A DNA stretch of 64,000 bases from Streptomyces sp. HUAS YS2 (lineage in GTDB: Bacteria; Actinomycetota; Actinomycetes; Streptomycetales; Streptomycetaceae): positions 4,683,001 to 4,747,000 of the forward strand of contig NZ_CP137573.1 in the NCBI RefSeq assembly GCF_033343995.1, in the 5' to 3' direction. The notes beneath the pieces are model-generated. The model searched no databases. It was not told the DNA's origin and worked only from the letters and a program-made list of their open reading frames with translations. Each line of letters begins with the position of its first letter. Positions within the stretch are counted from its first letter, which is position 1. Positions 39,459-48,425 of this stretch are shown here, piece after piece. Position numbers and translations under genes: made by a program.

Positions 39459-41636
39459 GTGGCCACGTTCCTCTACAAGCTGGGTCGCACCGCCTTCCGG
39501 CGGCGCCGGCTCGTCGCCCTGCTCTGGGTGGCGCTGCTCGCCCTCGCGGGCGTCGGCGCCGCCACCGCGCCCGCCGCGACCTCCAGTTCCTTCTCCATCC
39601 CCGGCACCGAGGCCCAGCGCGCCTTCGACCTGCTCGAAGAGCGCTTCCCGGGAGCCGGCGCCGACGGAGCGACCGCCCGCGTCGTCTTCAAGGCCCCCGA
39701 CGGCCAGAAGATGACCGACCCGGCGAACAAGGCCCGGGTCCAGGACGTCGTCGGCGACCTGAAGTCCGGCTCGGACCAGATCGCCTCGGTCACCGACCCG
39801 TACACCGCGCAGGCCGTCTCCCGCGACGGCGGCACCGCATACGTCTCCGTCGCCTACAAGGTCAACGCGATGGAGCTGACCGACGACACCCGCGAGGCCC
39901 TGAAGAAGGCCGGGCACGACGCCCAGGGCAAGGGGCTGACCGTCGAGATCGGCGGCGACGCGCTGCAGACCATGCCGGAGACCGGCGCCGGCGAGATCGT
40001 CGGCGTGGTGATCGCGGGCATCGTCCTCGTCATCACCTTCGGCTCGCTGGTCGCCGCCGGGCTGCCGCTGCTCACCGCGATCATCGGCGTCGGCATCGGC
40101 GTCTCCACGATCACCGCGCTCGCGAACGTCCTCGACCTGGGCTCCACCACGTCCACGCTCGCGATGATGATCGGCCTCGCGGTCGGCATCGACTACGCGC
40201 TGTTCATCGTCTCCCGCTACCGGGCCGAGCTGGCCGAGGGCCGGGAGCGCGAGGAGGCCGCCGGGCGGGCGGCCGGCACGGCCGGCTCCGCCGTCGTCTT
40301 CGCCGGTCTGACCGTCGTGATCGCCCTGGTCGGGCTCGCCGTCGTCAACATCCCGATGCTGACGAAGATGGGCTTCGCGGCGGCCGGCACGGTCGTGATC
40401 GCCGTCCTGATCGCGCTCACCCTGATCCCGGCGCTGCTCGGCTTCGCCGGGGACAGGGTCGTGGGCCGCAAGCAGCGCAAGGGCGCGGCGGTGGCGCTGG
40501 AGAAGGACGGCGGCAAGCCCAACATGGGCACCCGCTGGGCCCGGTTCGTGATCCGCCGCCCGGTGATGGTGCTGCTGGCCGGCGTGCTCGGCCTCGGCGT
40601 GATCGCGCTGCCCGCCGCCTCGCTGGAGATGGGCCTGCCGGACGACGGCGTCAAGCCGGTCTCCGCGACCGAGCGCCGCGCCTACGACCTGCTGTCGGAC
40701 GGCTTCGGCCCCGGCTTCAACGGTCCGCTGATGGTCGTCGTCGACGGCGACAAGGCCGCGGCCGACGCGGCGGCGAAGAAGATCAAGGGCCTGGACGGGG
40801 TCGTCGCGGTCACCCCGCCGACGCCGAACAAGGCCGGCGACACCGCCATGATCACCGTGATCCCGAAGGACCGGCCCGCCTCGGTCGAGACCGAGAACCT
40901 GGTCCACGACATCCGGGACGCGACCGGCGACGAGGTCCTGGTCAGCGGCGCGACCGCGATGAACATCGACTTCTCGCAGAAGATGAACGACGCACTGCTG
41001 CCGTACCTGGCGCTCGTCGTCGGCCTCGCCTTCCTGCTCCTGACGGTGGTCTTCCGCTCGGTCCTGGTCCCGCTGAAGGCGGCCCTCGGCTTCCTGCTCT
41101 CGGTCGTCGCGGCGCTCGGCGCGGTCGTGGCGGTCTTCCAGTGGGGCTGGCTGGGCAGCCTGTTCGGCGTCGAGCAGACCGGCCCGATCATGTCGATGAT
41201 GCCGATCTTCATGGTCGGCGTGGTCTTCGGCCTGGCGATGGACTACGAGGTCTTCCTCGTCACCCGGATGCGCGAGGCGTACGTCCACGGGGCGCGCCCC
41301 GGCGAGGCGATCGTGACCGGCTTCCGGCACGGCGCGCGCGTGGTCACCGCCGCCGCGGTCATCATGATGGCCGTCTTCTCCGGCTTCATCGGGTCCGGTG
41401 AGCAGATGGTCAAGATGATCGGGTTCGGTCTGGCGGTGGCGGTGCTGTTCGACGCGTTCGTCGTGCGGATGGCGGTCGTGCCGGCGGTTCTGGCGCTGCT
41501 GGGTCACAAGGCCTGGTGGCTGCCGAAGTGGCTGGACCGGGTGCTGCCCAATGTGGACGTCGAGGGCGAGGGCCTGGCGAAGCCGGCGGGCCCGGCCGAT
41601 TCCGGCGAGCCGGAGCGGGAGCTCGTGAAGGCCTGA
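39459..41636 (+). CDS. MMPL/RND-family transporter
   Basis: 725 aa from GTG at 39459. Twelve membrane segments in two repeats, each TM1 followed by a porter domain: TM1 VALLWVALLALAGVGAAT, then the block at about 180-340 with GLAVGIDYALFIVSRYRAEL; second half from about 365 with GVVFGLAMDYEVFLVTRMREAY. The D-Y pairs in these two motifs are the conserved proton-relay residues of MMPL proteins. Relatives export lipids, siderophores or drugs using proton motive force. A charged cytoplasmic tail ends the protein. It is placed directly after a TetR repressor, so an inducible efflux function is likely; the substrate is not known. Confidence 0.92.
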   Translation: MATFLYKLGRTAFRRRRLVALLWVALLALAGVGAATAPAATSSSFSIPGTEAQRAFDLLEERFPGAGADGATARVVFKAPDGQKMTDPANKARVQDVVGDLKSGSDQIASVTDPYTAQAVSRDGGTAYVSVAYKVNAMELTDDTREALKKAGHDAQGKGLTVEIGGDALQTMPETGAGEIVGVVIAGIVLVITFGSLVAAGLPLLTAIIGVGIGVSTITALANVLDLGSTTSTLAMMIGLAVGIDYALFIVSRYRAELAEGREREEAAGRAAGTAGSAVVFAGLTVVIALVGLAVVNIPMLTKMGFAAAGTVVIAVLIALTLIPALLGFAGDRVVGRKQRKGAAVALEKDGGKPNMGTRWARFVIRRPVMVLLAGVLGLGVIALPAASLEMGLPDDGVKPVSATERRAYDLLSDGFGPGFNGPLMVVVDGDKAAADAAAKKIKGLDGVVAVTPPTPNKAGDTAMITVIPKDRPASVETENLVHDIRDATGDEVLVSGATAMNIDFSQKMNDALLPYLALVVGLAFLLLTVVFRSVLVPLKAALGFLLSVVAALGAVVAVFQWGWLGSLFGVEQTGPIMSMMPIFMVGVVFGLAMDYEVFLVTRMREAYVHGARPGEAIVTGFRHGARVVTAAAVIMMAVFSGFIGSGEQMVKMIGFGLAVAVLFDAFVVRMAVVPAVLALLGHKAWWLPKWLDRVLPNVDVEGEGLAKPAGPADSGEPERELVKA

Positions 41637-41657
41637 CGCTCGTGGGCGCGTACGCCG

Positions 41658-42020
41658 TCAGCGTGTCGACACCGGCGCGCCGGCGGCGTACGTGTGTCTG
41701 AGGAAGCGGAGCAGGACGGCGGAGTCGAACTGGACGACCGCGACTCCGTCGTCGCTGTGGAACTCGACCACCGTCTGCACCCGGCCGCAGGGCCAGACGC
41801 CGACGTCGCCGCCGCGGGCGGGGGCGCGCAGGCCGGATTCGAGGAGGGCGCGCGGGAAGGTCCACGCGACGCCGCCGGGGAAGGCGAAGCGGACGGCCGC
41901 GGGATCGGAGCGCGGATCGTAGGAGAGGGCGACGGGGACGGCCCGGGACAGCGGGGCGTCGGTGACGATCCGGCCCTTGGCATGGTCTTCGACCGCGGGA
42001 CCTTCGGTGGCTGAGGTCAT
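41658..42020 (-). CDS. SsgA-like protein (SALP), sporulation/cell-division regulator
   Basis: 120 aa from ATG at 42020, with GAGGAG 7 nt upstream. SsgA-family proteins steer septum placement, peptidoglycan maintenance and spore maturation in filamentous actinomycetes. Visible family features: PLSRAVPVALSYDPRSDPAAVRFAFPGGVAWTFPRALLESGLRAPARGGDVGVWPCG and the ending VAVVQFDSAVLLRFLRHTYAAGAP. The length is slightly below the usual 130-140 aa because the C-terminal tail is short. Which paralogue it corresponds to cannot be decided here. It is convergent with the MMPL gene (21 bp between stops) and divergent from cbiMN. Confidence 0.88.
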   Translation of the reverse strand: MTSATEGPAVEDHAKGRIVTDAPLSRAVPVALSYDPRSDPAAVRFAFPGGVAWTFPRALLESGLRAPARGGDVGVWPCGRVQTVVEFHSDDGVAVVQFDSAVLLRFLRHTYAAGAPVSTR

Positions 42021-42166
42021 CGCCCGTCTCCTCACATTTGTCTTATTTATCATCCAATGTCCCATATTTCGCGGGGAATGCCTCGGCCGGGGACGAGGGA
42101 GTGGAGCCGGTGCTGTGGCGCATGCGTTCTTGCGCATCGTTCGCAACAAGGCGCATCATCGTCTCC
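42021..42166. promoter_or_regulatory. Divergent promoter region, SsgA-like / cbiMN
   Basis: 146 bp. The left half is very AT-rich (TTTGTCTTATTTATCATCC near 42038-42056) and probably holds the SsgA-like promoter. The right half has three GCGCAT hexamers (42118, 42132, 42151) and the Nur-like box. No cobalamin-riboswitch core sequence was found. Confidence 0.5.
42130..42146 (+). promoter_or_regulatory. Nur-like (nickel uptake regulator) box
   Basis: TTGCGC-ATCGT-TCGCAA is an inverted repeat in the 6-5-6 layout of the Streptomyces Nur box (tTGCaa-n5-ttGCAA). It lies 20 bp before the cbiMN start. If real, nickel-bound Nur would repress the transporter. Confidence 0.5.
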
Positions 42167-43216
42167 GTGCATGTACCTGACGGATTCATCAACGCCCCCG
42201 TTTCGGCCGCCGCCGGTGTCGTCGCCGCCGGAGCCGTCGCCGTGGGCCTGCGCGGCGCCCGCCGCGAGCTCGACGAGCGCACCGCGCCGCTGGCCGGCCT
42301 GGTCGCCGCCTTCATCTTCGCCGTGCAGATGCTGAACTTCCCGGTCGCGGCCGGGACCAGCGGACACCTGCTCGGCGGCGCGCTCGCCGCGATCCTCGTC
42401 GGGCCGTACACCGGCGTCCTCGTCATCGCCGTCGTCCTGCTGATGCAGGGCATCCTGTTCGCCGACGGCGGCCTGACCGCGCTCGGCGTGAACATCACCG
42501 TCATGGGCGTCGTCACCGTCCTCGTCGCGTACGCGCTCTTCCGCGGCCTGGTGAAGCTGCTGCCGCGCTCCCGCCGCTCGGTGACCGTCGCCTCCTTCGT
42601 CGCCGCCCTGGTCTCCGTGCCGGCCGCGGCCGCCGCCTTCACCCTCGTGTACGCGGTCGGCGGCACCACCGACGTCCCCGTCGGCAAGGTGCTGACCGCG
42701 ATGGTCGGCGTGCACACCCTGATCGGCCTCGGCGAGGCCGTCATCACCATGCTGACCGTCGGCGCGGTCGTCGCCGTCCGCCCCGACCTGGTCTTCGGCG
42801 CCCGCGGGCTCAGCACACCGCTGAAGCTGCGGGTCGGCGGCGAGCTGGTCGACGCGGCCCCGGCGGAGCCCCAGGCGCCTTCGACCGGCTCCCCGAAGAA
42901 GCTGTGGGCCGGCGGCCTCGTCACCGCCCTGCTCCTCGCCGGATTCGTCTCCTTCTACGCCTCCGCCAGCCCCGACGGCCTGGAGAAGGTCGCCGCCGAC
43001 CAGGGCATCGACCGGAACGTGGAGGAGCACGCCACCGCCGACTCCCCGCTCGCCGACTACGGCGTCAAGGGCATCGACACCGCCCGCCTCTCCGGCGGCC
43101 TCGCCGGCGTGATCGGCGTGGGCGCGACGCTCGCCGTCGGCAGCGGCGCGTTCTGGGCCGTCCGCCGGCGCAAGGCCGCGTCCGCCGCGGCCGCCCCGTC
43201 CGGGGCCCGGGTCTGA
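42167..43216 (+). CDS. CbiM-CbiN fusion, cobalt/nickel ECF transporter substrate unit
   Basis: 349 aa from GTG at 42167, giving the obligatory N-terminus VHVPDGF (His2 and the free amino terminus bind the metal). Residues 1-210 are CbiM/NikM with about seven TM segments and motifs FAVQMLNFPVAAGTSGHLLGG and LTALGVNITVMGVV, whose metal-binding histidines are visible. After a linker (about 225-245) comes a CbiN/PDGLE-like part: one TM (VTALLLAGFVSFYAS), ASPDGLEKVAADQG, then another TM near the C-terminus. It forms the S component for Co2+ or Ni2+. The next gene, cbiQ, starts 1 bp after the stop. Confidence 0.92.
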   Translation: MHVPDGFINAPVSAAAGVVAAGAVAVGLRGARRELDERTAPLAGLVAAFIFAVQMLNFPVAAGTSGHLLGGALAAILVGPYTGVLVIAVVLLMQGILFADGGLTALGVNITVMGVVTVLVAYALFRGLVKLLPRSRRSVTVASFVAALVSVPAAAAAFTLVYAVGGTTDVPVGKVLTAMVGVHTLIGLGEAVITMLTVGAVVAVRPDLVFGARGLSTPLKLRVGGELVDAAPAEPQAPSTGSPKKLWAGGLVTALLLAGFVSFYASASPDGLEKVAADQGIDRNVEEHATADSPLADYGVKGIDTARLSGGLAGVIGVGATLAVGSGAFWAVRRRKAASAAAAPSGARV

Positions 43217-43217
43217 C

Positions 43218-43975
43218 ATGGGTGCGGGCCACGCCCACAAGCTCTACCGGCACGGGCACTCGCCGGTCCACGCGCTGCCGCCGCACACCAAGCTGGTCGC
43301 CGTCCTCGGGTTCGTCGTGGTCGTGGTCTCCACACCGCGCGAGGCCATGTGGGCCTTCGCCGCGTACGCGGCGCTGCTCGCCGCCGTCGCGGCGGCGGCC
43401 CGCGTCCCGGCCGGGTTCCTGCTGCGCCGGCTGGTGATCGAGGTGCCGTTCGTCGCCTTCGCGTTCCTCATGCCGTTCGTCGTGCCCGGCGAGCAGACGG
43501 ATGTCCTCGGCGTCTCGCTCTCCGTCCCCGGCCTGTGGGGCGCCTGGAACGTGCTCGCCAAGGGCACCCTCGGCGTCGCCGCCTCCGTGCTGCTGGCCTC
43601 CACCACCGAGCTGCGCGAGCTGCTGCTCGGGCTGCAGCGGCTGAAACTGCCGCCGCTGCTCGTCCAGATCGCCTCGTTCATGATCCGCTACGGCGACGTG
43701 ATCACCGACGAGATGCGCCGGATGTCGATCGCCCGCCGCTCGCGCGGCTTCGAGGCGAAGGGCGTCCGCCACTGGGGCGTCCTCGCCAAATCGGCGGGCG
43801 CGCTCTTCATCCGCTCGTACGAGCGTGGCGAACGCGTCCATCTCGCGATGGTCAGCCGGGGGTACACGGGAACGATGCCGGTCATCGACGAGGTGACCGC
43901 GACCCGCGCCCAGTGGACCCGCGCCGCCGTCCTGCCCGCCGCCGCCCTTCTCGTCTGCCTGTTGGGATGGACCGT

Positions 43976-43979
<4 letters not shown>
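43218..43979 (+). CDS. ECF transporter transmembrane protein CbiQ
   Basis: 253 aa. The T component couples ATP hydrolysis to CbiM movement. It has about five membrane segments and the two diagnostic coupling-helix motifs, ARRSRGFEAKG (A-R-G form) and AMVSRGYTG, near the C-terminal half. The start HGHSPVHALPPHTKLVAVLGFVVVVV is typical. It overlaps cbiO by 4 bp (ATGA). Metal choice (Co or Ni) depends on the S component. Confidence 0.92.
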
Positions 43980-44734
<755 letters not shown>

Positions 44735-44875
44735 CTTTGGTCCGACCGGCTGGACATGCCGGTGCGTCGTGGCGGGACGCCCCGTGCGGCGACGGGACCG
44801 GGGTTATCAAGGGAATCGAACGGAATCGGATGAGAGTTCGTCATCCGGTCATTCCCTCACCCCAGGAGACGCATG

Positions 44876-45373
44876 ATGCGCCCCATCAGAGCCGCCTGTC
44901 TCGGCGCGGCCACGCTGGTTATTCTCACCTGCACTTCTGTCGCGGCCGGCGCCGCGACGGACACCGATTCCGCCCACGCCGGGGGCAAGGCCCGGATCAT
45001 CACACTCCGGGCCGTGGTGAAGGAGCTGAACCGCTTCCCCGTCCACGACGGCAGCGTCTCGCAGGGCGATCGGGTCGTCGCCCGCTCGGACCTCTCGTAC
45101 CTCTCGGACGAGGCGCGCACCAAGATCGGCGAGACTGCCGTCACCTGCACCACCACCCAGGGCGGCGACGACGAAGCGGAGCAGTGCATCGCGACCTACA
45201 CCCTCCCGGACGGCCAGCTCACCGTGCAGGGGATGTACTTCAACTACCTCGACCAGGGTCCCTTCGACAACGCGATCACCGGTGGCACCGGGAAGTACGA
45301 GAAGGCTCGTGGCTCGGTCCACTCCGAGCCGATCGAACCGGGCGTGAGGCGCTTCACGATCAACCTCGTCTGA
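44876..45373 (+). CDS. Secreted allene-oxide-cyclase-barrel-like protein
   Basis: 165 aa from ATG at 44876 (AGGAG 7 nt upstream; ATG at 44873 is only 4 nt away). A signal peptide (RPIRAACLGAATLVILTCTSVAAGA) is followed by a beta-rich domain: GDRVVARSDLSYLSDEARTKIGETAVTCTTTQGG, QCIATYTLPDGQLTVQGMYFNYLDQGPFDNAITGGTGKYEKARGSVHSEPI. The YTLPDGQLTVQG...ITGGTGKYEKARG segment is the AOC/dirigent-like barrel signature. These bacterial proteins are secreted and of unknown function; the barrel may bind small hydrophobic ligands. The C26-like residue of the signal region is not in a proper lipobox. Confidence 0.75.
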   Translation: MRPIRAACLGAATLVILTCTSVAAGAATDTDSAHAGGKARIITLRAVVKELNRFPVHDGSVSQGDRVVARSDLSYLSDEARTKIGETAVTCTTTQGGDDEAEQCIATYTLPDGQLTVQGMYFNYLDQGPFDNAITGGTGKYEKARGSVHSEPIEPGVRRFTINLV

Positions 45374-45465
45374 CCGCCCCGGACATCCACCTGACCCCGG
45401 AATCCGGCCGTCCCTCCTCGCGTTGCACCATGGGAACCGGTCGTACGAAGGAGAGTGTGGGTCAG

Positions 45466-46629
45466 GTGGACGTCCAGGGCACGGTGACGGCGGGATTCGA
45501 GCCGGTCAGGGACGCGTTCCTGCGGAACTTCGAGCAGCGGGGGGAACGCGGCGCCGCGCTCGCCGTCTACCGGGACGGCGTCAAGGTCGTCGACCTCTGG
45601 GCGGGGACCCGGGACGCCGGCGGCAGCACCGCTCCCTGGGCACTCGACACCGCCCAGGTCGTGCGCTCCGCCACCAAGGGCGTCGCCGCTGCCGTACCGC
45701 TGCTGCTGCACCAGCGCGGACAGCTCGACCTGGACGCGCCCGTCGGCACGTACTGGACCGAGTTCAAGGCCGCCGGCAAGGACCGGGTCACCGTCCGCCA
45801 GCTGCTCGCGCACCGGGCCGGGCTGCCCGTGCTCGACCGGCCGCTCACCCTCGCCGAGGCCGTCGACCGGGAGACCGCGTTCGCGGCCGTCGCCGGACAG
45901 GCGCCCGTCTGGGAGCCCGGCACCGCGCACGGCTATCACCCGCACACCTTCAGCTGGCTCGTCGGCGGCCTCGTCCACCGGGTCACCGGACGCACCATCG
46001 GCCGCTGGGTCGCCGAGGAGATCGCCACGCCCCTCGGCCTCGACCTGTGGATCGGCCTCCCCGACGAGGAGGCCCCCAGGGTCGGCCGGCTGGGCCCCGT
46101 CGAGGAGATCGAGCCGCCCGGCGGCGGCGCGCTCAAGCTCCGCCCCAAGCGGTCCGTCACCACCGCGTACAAGGATCCCGCCTCGCTGACCCGGCGCGCC
46201 TTCGACGTCATCCACCCCAAGCCGGACGAGAACAACCCGGTCTACCGGGCCGCCGAACTCCCCGGCTCCGCGGGCATCGCCACCGCCCGCGCCCTCGCCC
46301 GCTTCTACGCCGCCACCGTCGGCCCGGTCGACGGCCACCGGCTGTTCGCCCCGGCGACCGTGACGCTGGCCCGCACCGAGGAGTCCGCCGGGCCCGACAA
46401 GGTGCTGCTGGTCGGCACCCGCTTCGGCCTCGGCCACATGCTGCACGGCCCGGCCTCCCCGCTGCTCGGCCCCGGCTCGTTCGGCCACCCGGGGCGCGGC
46501 GGCTCGCTGGGCTTCGCGGACCCGGAGAACGGCATCGGCTTCGGCTACGTCACCAACGGCATGCGCAAGACCGTCACGGCCGATCCGCGGGCGCAGGCAC
46601 TGATCCGAGCGGTACGTTCGGTGCTGTGA
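45466..46629 (+). CDS. Beta-lactamase-fold serine hydrolase (EstB/class C-like)
   Basis: 387 aa from GTG at 45466, about 10 nt after GAAGGAGAG; GTG 45457 and ATG 45430 are in-frame alternatives. It belongs to the beta-lactamase/esterase family VIII. The nucleophile motif S-x-x-K is S68-A-T-K (VVRSATKG), YHPHTFSWLVG supplies the Tyr of the Y-x-x motif, and GHPGRGGSLGFADPENGIGFGYVTN holds the H/K-x-G-equivalent strand. There is no signal peptide, so it is probably a cytoplasmic esterase rather than a beta-lactamase. The stop overlaps the following SDR by GTGA. Confidence 0.88.
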   Translation: MDVQGTVTAGFEPVRDAFLRNFEQRGERGAALAVYRDGVKVVDLWAGTRDAGGSTAPWALDTAQVVRSATKGVAAAVPLLLHQRGQLDLDAPVGTYWTEFKAAGKDRVTVRQLLAHRAGLPVLDRPLTLAEAVDRETAFAAVAGQAPVWEPGTAHGYHPHTFSWLVGGLVHRVTGRTIGRWVAEEIATPLGLDLWIGLPDEEAPRVGRLGPVEEIEPPGGGALKLRPKRSVTTAYKDPASLTRRAFDVIHPKPDENNPVYRAAELPGSAGIATARALARFYAATVGPVDGHRLFAPATVTLARTEESAGPDKVLLVGTRFGLGHMLHGPASPLLGPGSFGHPGRGGSLGFADPENGIGFGYVTNGMRKTVTADPRAQALIRAVRSVL

Positions 46630-47501
46630 CGGACGGCATGGGGACGCGGGGCGCGGACGGTTCGGAAGCGGACGGCTCCGGGGCGGACGGTTCGGCGGCG
46701 GCCGGCCCGGCGTCGGCGCACGGCCCCGCGGCCCACCGGTTCGCGGGGTACACGGCGCTGATCACCGGCGGGGCACGCGGGATCGGCGCGGCGACCGCGC
46801 GACGGCTCGCGGCCGAGGGCGCGGCCGTCCTCGTCGCGGACGTCGACGGTGAGGCCGCCGAGGAGACCGCGGCCGGCATCCCGCGCGCCGTCGCGGTGCG
46901 CTGCGACGTCGGCGACCGCGCCTCGGTCACGGCGGCCTTCGCGTACGCCGCCGAGCGCTTCGGCGGTCTGGACGTGCTGGTCAACAACGCCCTGGCGCGG
47001 GTGCTGCCGAAGAGCGGCCCCTTCGAGGACGAGCCGGACGACGGCTGGGAGCAGAGCCTCGGCGTCACGCTGATGGGCGCGGTGCGCTGCGCGCGGGCGG
47101 CGCTGCCGCTGCTGGCGGCGTCCGGCCGCGGCGCGATCGTCAACATCGGCTCGGTCAACGCCGAACAGGACTTCGGCAACCACGCCTACAGCGCCGCCAA
47201 GGCCGGGCTCGGTTCCTTCACCCGCACCCTCGCCGGGGAGGCCGCGCCGCGCGGCGTCCGGGTCAACCAGATCAACCCGGGCACCGTCGCGACCCGCGCG
47301 TGGGAGGGCCGGGAGGAGCACCTCGACGCACTGGCGCGGGTGTATCCGCTGGGCCGGGTCGGCCGTCCCGAGGACATCGCCGCGGCGGTCGCCTTCCTGG
47401 CGTCCGCCGACGCCTCATGGATCACCGGGACCACGCTCCGTGTCGACGGGGGACTGCTCGCCGTGAACACCAGCTTCCCCCTGGTGCTCGGCGACCGCTG
47501 A
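46626..47501 (+). CDS. SDR family oxidoreductase (3-oxoacyl-ACP reductase-like)
   Basis: 291 aa from GTG at 46626, overlapping the hydrolase gene by 4 bp. The first 38 residues are a Gly/Ala/Ser/Asp low-complexity extension not found in the family; an internal ATG at 46638 exists, but the fold starts only at FAGYTALITGGARGIGAATARRL. NAD(P) loop TGGARGIG, NNA in VLVNNALARV, catalytic S in NIGSVNAEQ, Y188-x3-K192 (YSAAK) and the terminal WITGTTLRVDGGLLA are complete. With the esterase-like partner it may process an acyl or hydroxy ester; the substrate is unknown. Confidence 0.9.
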   Translation: MTDGMGTRGADGSEADGSGADGSAAAGPASAHGPAAHRFAGYTALITGGARGIGAATARRLAAEGAAVLVADVDGEAAEETAAGIPRAVAVRCDVGDRASVTAAFAYAAERFGGLDVLVNNALARVLPKSGPFEDEPDDGWEQSLGVTLMGAVRCARAALPLLAASGRGAIVNIGSVNAEQDFGNHAYSAAKAGLGSFTRTLAGEAAPRGVRVNQINPGTVATRAWEGREEHLDALARVYPLGRVGRPEDIAAAVAFLASADASWITGTTLRVDGGLLAVNTSFPLVLGDR

Positions 47502-47573
47502 CGCGAGCCCCGCACCGCGGCCCCGTGCCGCCCGCCCGGCCTGCGTGAGGGGCGCGGGCGTGCCCGGCGCCGC

Positions 47574-48425
47574 TCAGCTCGTCGTCAGCATCAGGCCGAT
47601 GCCCACCACCATCAGCCCCGCCGCCGCGATGCGCGGGCCGCCGAAGCGTTCCTTGAAGAAGAGGGTGCCTATCGCCGCGCCGACGATGATCGAGGACTCG
47701 CGGAGGGCGGCGATCGGGGCCAGCGGGGCCTTCGTCTGGGCCCAGAGGACGAGGGCGTAGGCGGCGACCGAGAGGAAGCCGCCGAGGAGGCCGCGGGTCG
47801 CGTACGGGCGCAGCTGCTCGACCAGCTCGCCGCGTCGGCGGTACAGCGCGTACGCCGGGATCGCCAGGCCCTCCAGGATCATCAGCCAGGCGATGTAGCC
47901 GAGCGGGGTGCCCGAGGCGCGGACGCCGACACCGTCGACGACCGTGTAGCCCGCGATCGCCAGGCCCGTGCCGAGCGCGGCCAGCAGCGCCGGCCAGTCG
48001 GGGCGGCGGCCGGAGCCGCGGATGCCCCACAGGGCGAGCCCGGTCAGGCCGGCGCAGGCCACCGCGACGCCCGCGAGCTGCGGGGCGTCGGGGATCTCGT
48101 GCAGGAAGACCGCCGCGAGCAGGGTCACCACGAGCGGCGCCGTGCCGCGGGCGATCGGGTACATCTGCCCGAAGTCGCCGAGCGCGAACGACCGCATGAG
48201 CAGCAGGTAGTAGCCGACGTGCAGGACCGCCGAGGCCACCAGGTACGGCCAGGCCCCGGCGGCCGGCAGCGGCACGAAGAAGGCGGTGGCGGCGCCGAGC
48301 AGGGCACCGCCGCCGGAGATCAGGGTGAAGGAGAGCAGCTGGTCCTTGATGTGGTGGGCGATCGCGTTCCAGCCGGCATGCGTCACCGCCGCTGTCAGGA
48401 CCGCCGCGACGACGAGCGGGGTCAC
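47574..48425 (-). CDS. EamA/DMT-superfamily transporter
   Basis: 283 aa from GTG at 48425, overlapping the upstream ybaK-type gene by GTGA. Ten predicted TM helices in two EamA repeats: AAVLTAAVTHAGWNAIAHHIKD at the start, MYPIARGTAPLVVTLLAAVFLHE in the first repeat and PIAALRESSIIVGAAIGTLFFKERFGGPRIAAAGLMVVGIGLML in the second. Such proteins export amino acids or other metabolites or import sugars; substrate unknown. Translational coupling to the YbaK-like deacylase suggests joint expression rather than an obvious shared pathway. Confidence 0.87.
   Translation of the reverse strand: MTPLVVAAVLTAAVTHAGWNAIAHHIKDQLLSFTLISGGGALLGAATAFFVPLPAAGAWPYLVASAVLHVGYYLLLMRSFALGDFGQMYPIARGTAPLVVTLLAAVFLHEIPDAPQLAGVAVACAGLTGLALWGIRGSGRRPDWPALLAALGTGLAIAGYTVVDGVGVRASGTPLGYIAWLMILEGLAIPAYALYRRRGELVEQLRPYATRGLLGGFLSVAAYALVLWAQTKAPLAPIAALRESSIIVGAAIGTLFFKERFGGPRIAAAGLMVVGIGLMLTTS

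Noticed and set aside
42021..42166. Cobalamin riboswitch in front of cbiMN
   Set aside because: The leader is only 146 bp and lacks the conserved B12-box core; a Nur-type inverted repeat explains the region better.
45430..46629. Secreted beta-lactamase conferring resistance
   Set aside because: No signal peptide and the family VIII esterase pattern; the S-x-x-K motif alone does not show beta-lactamase function.
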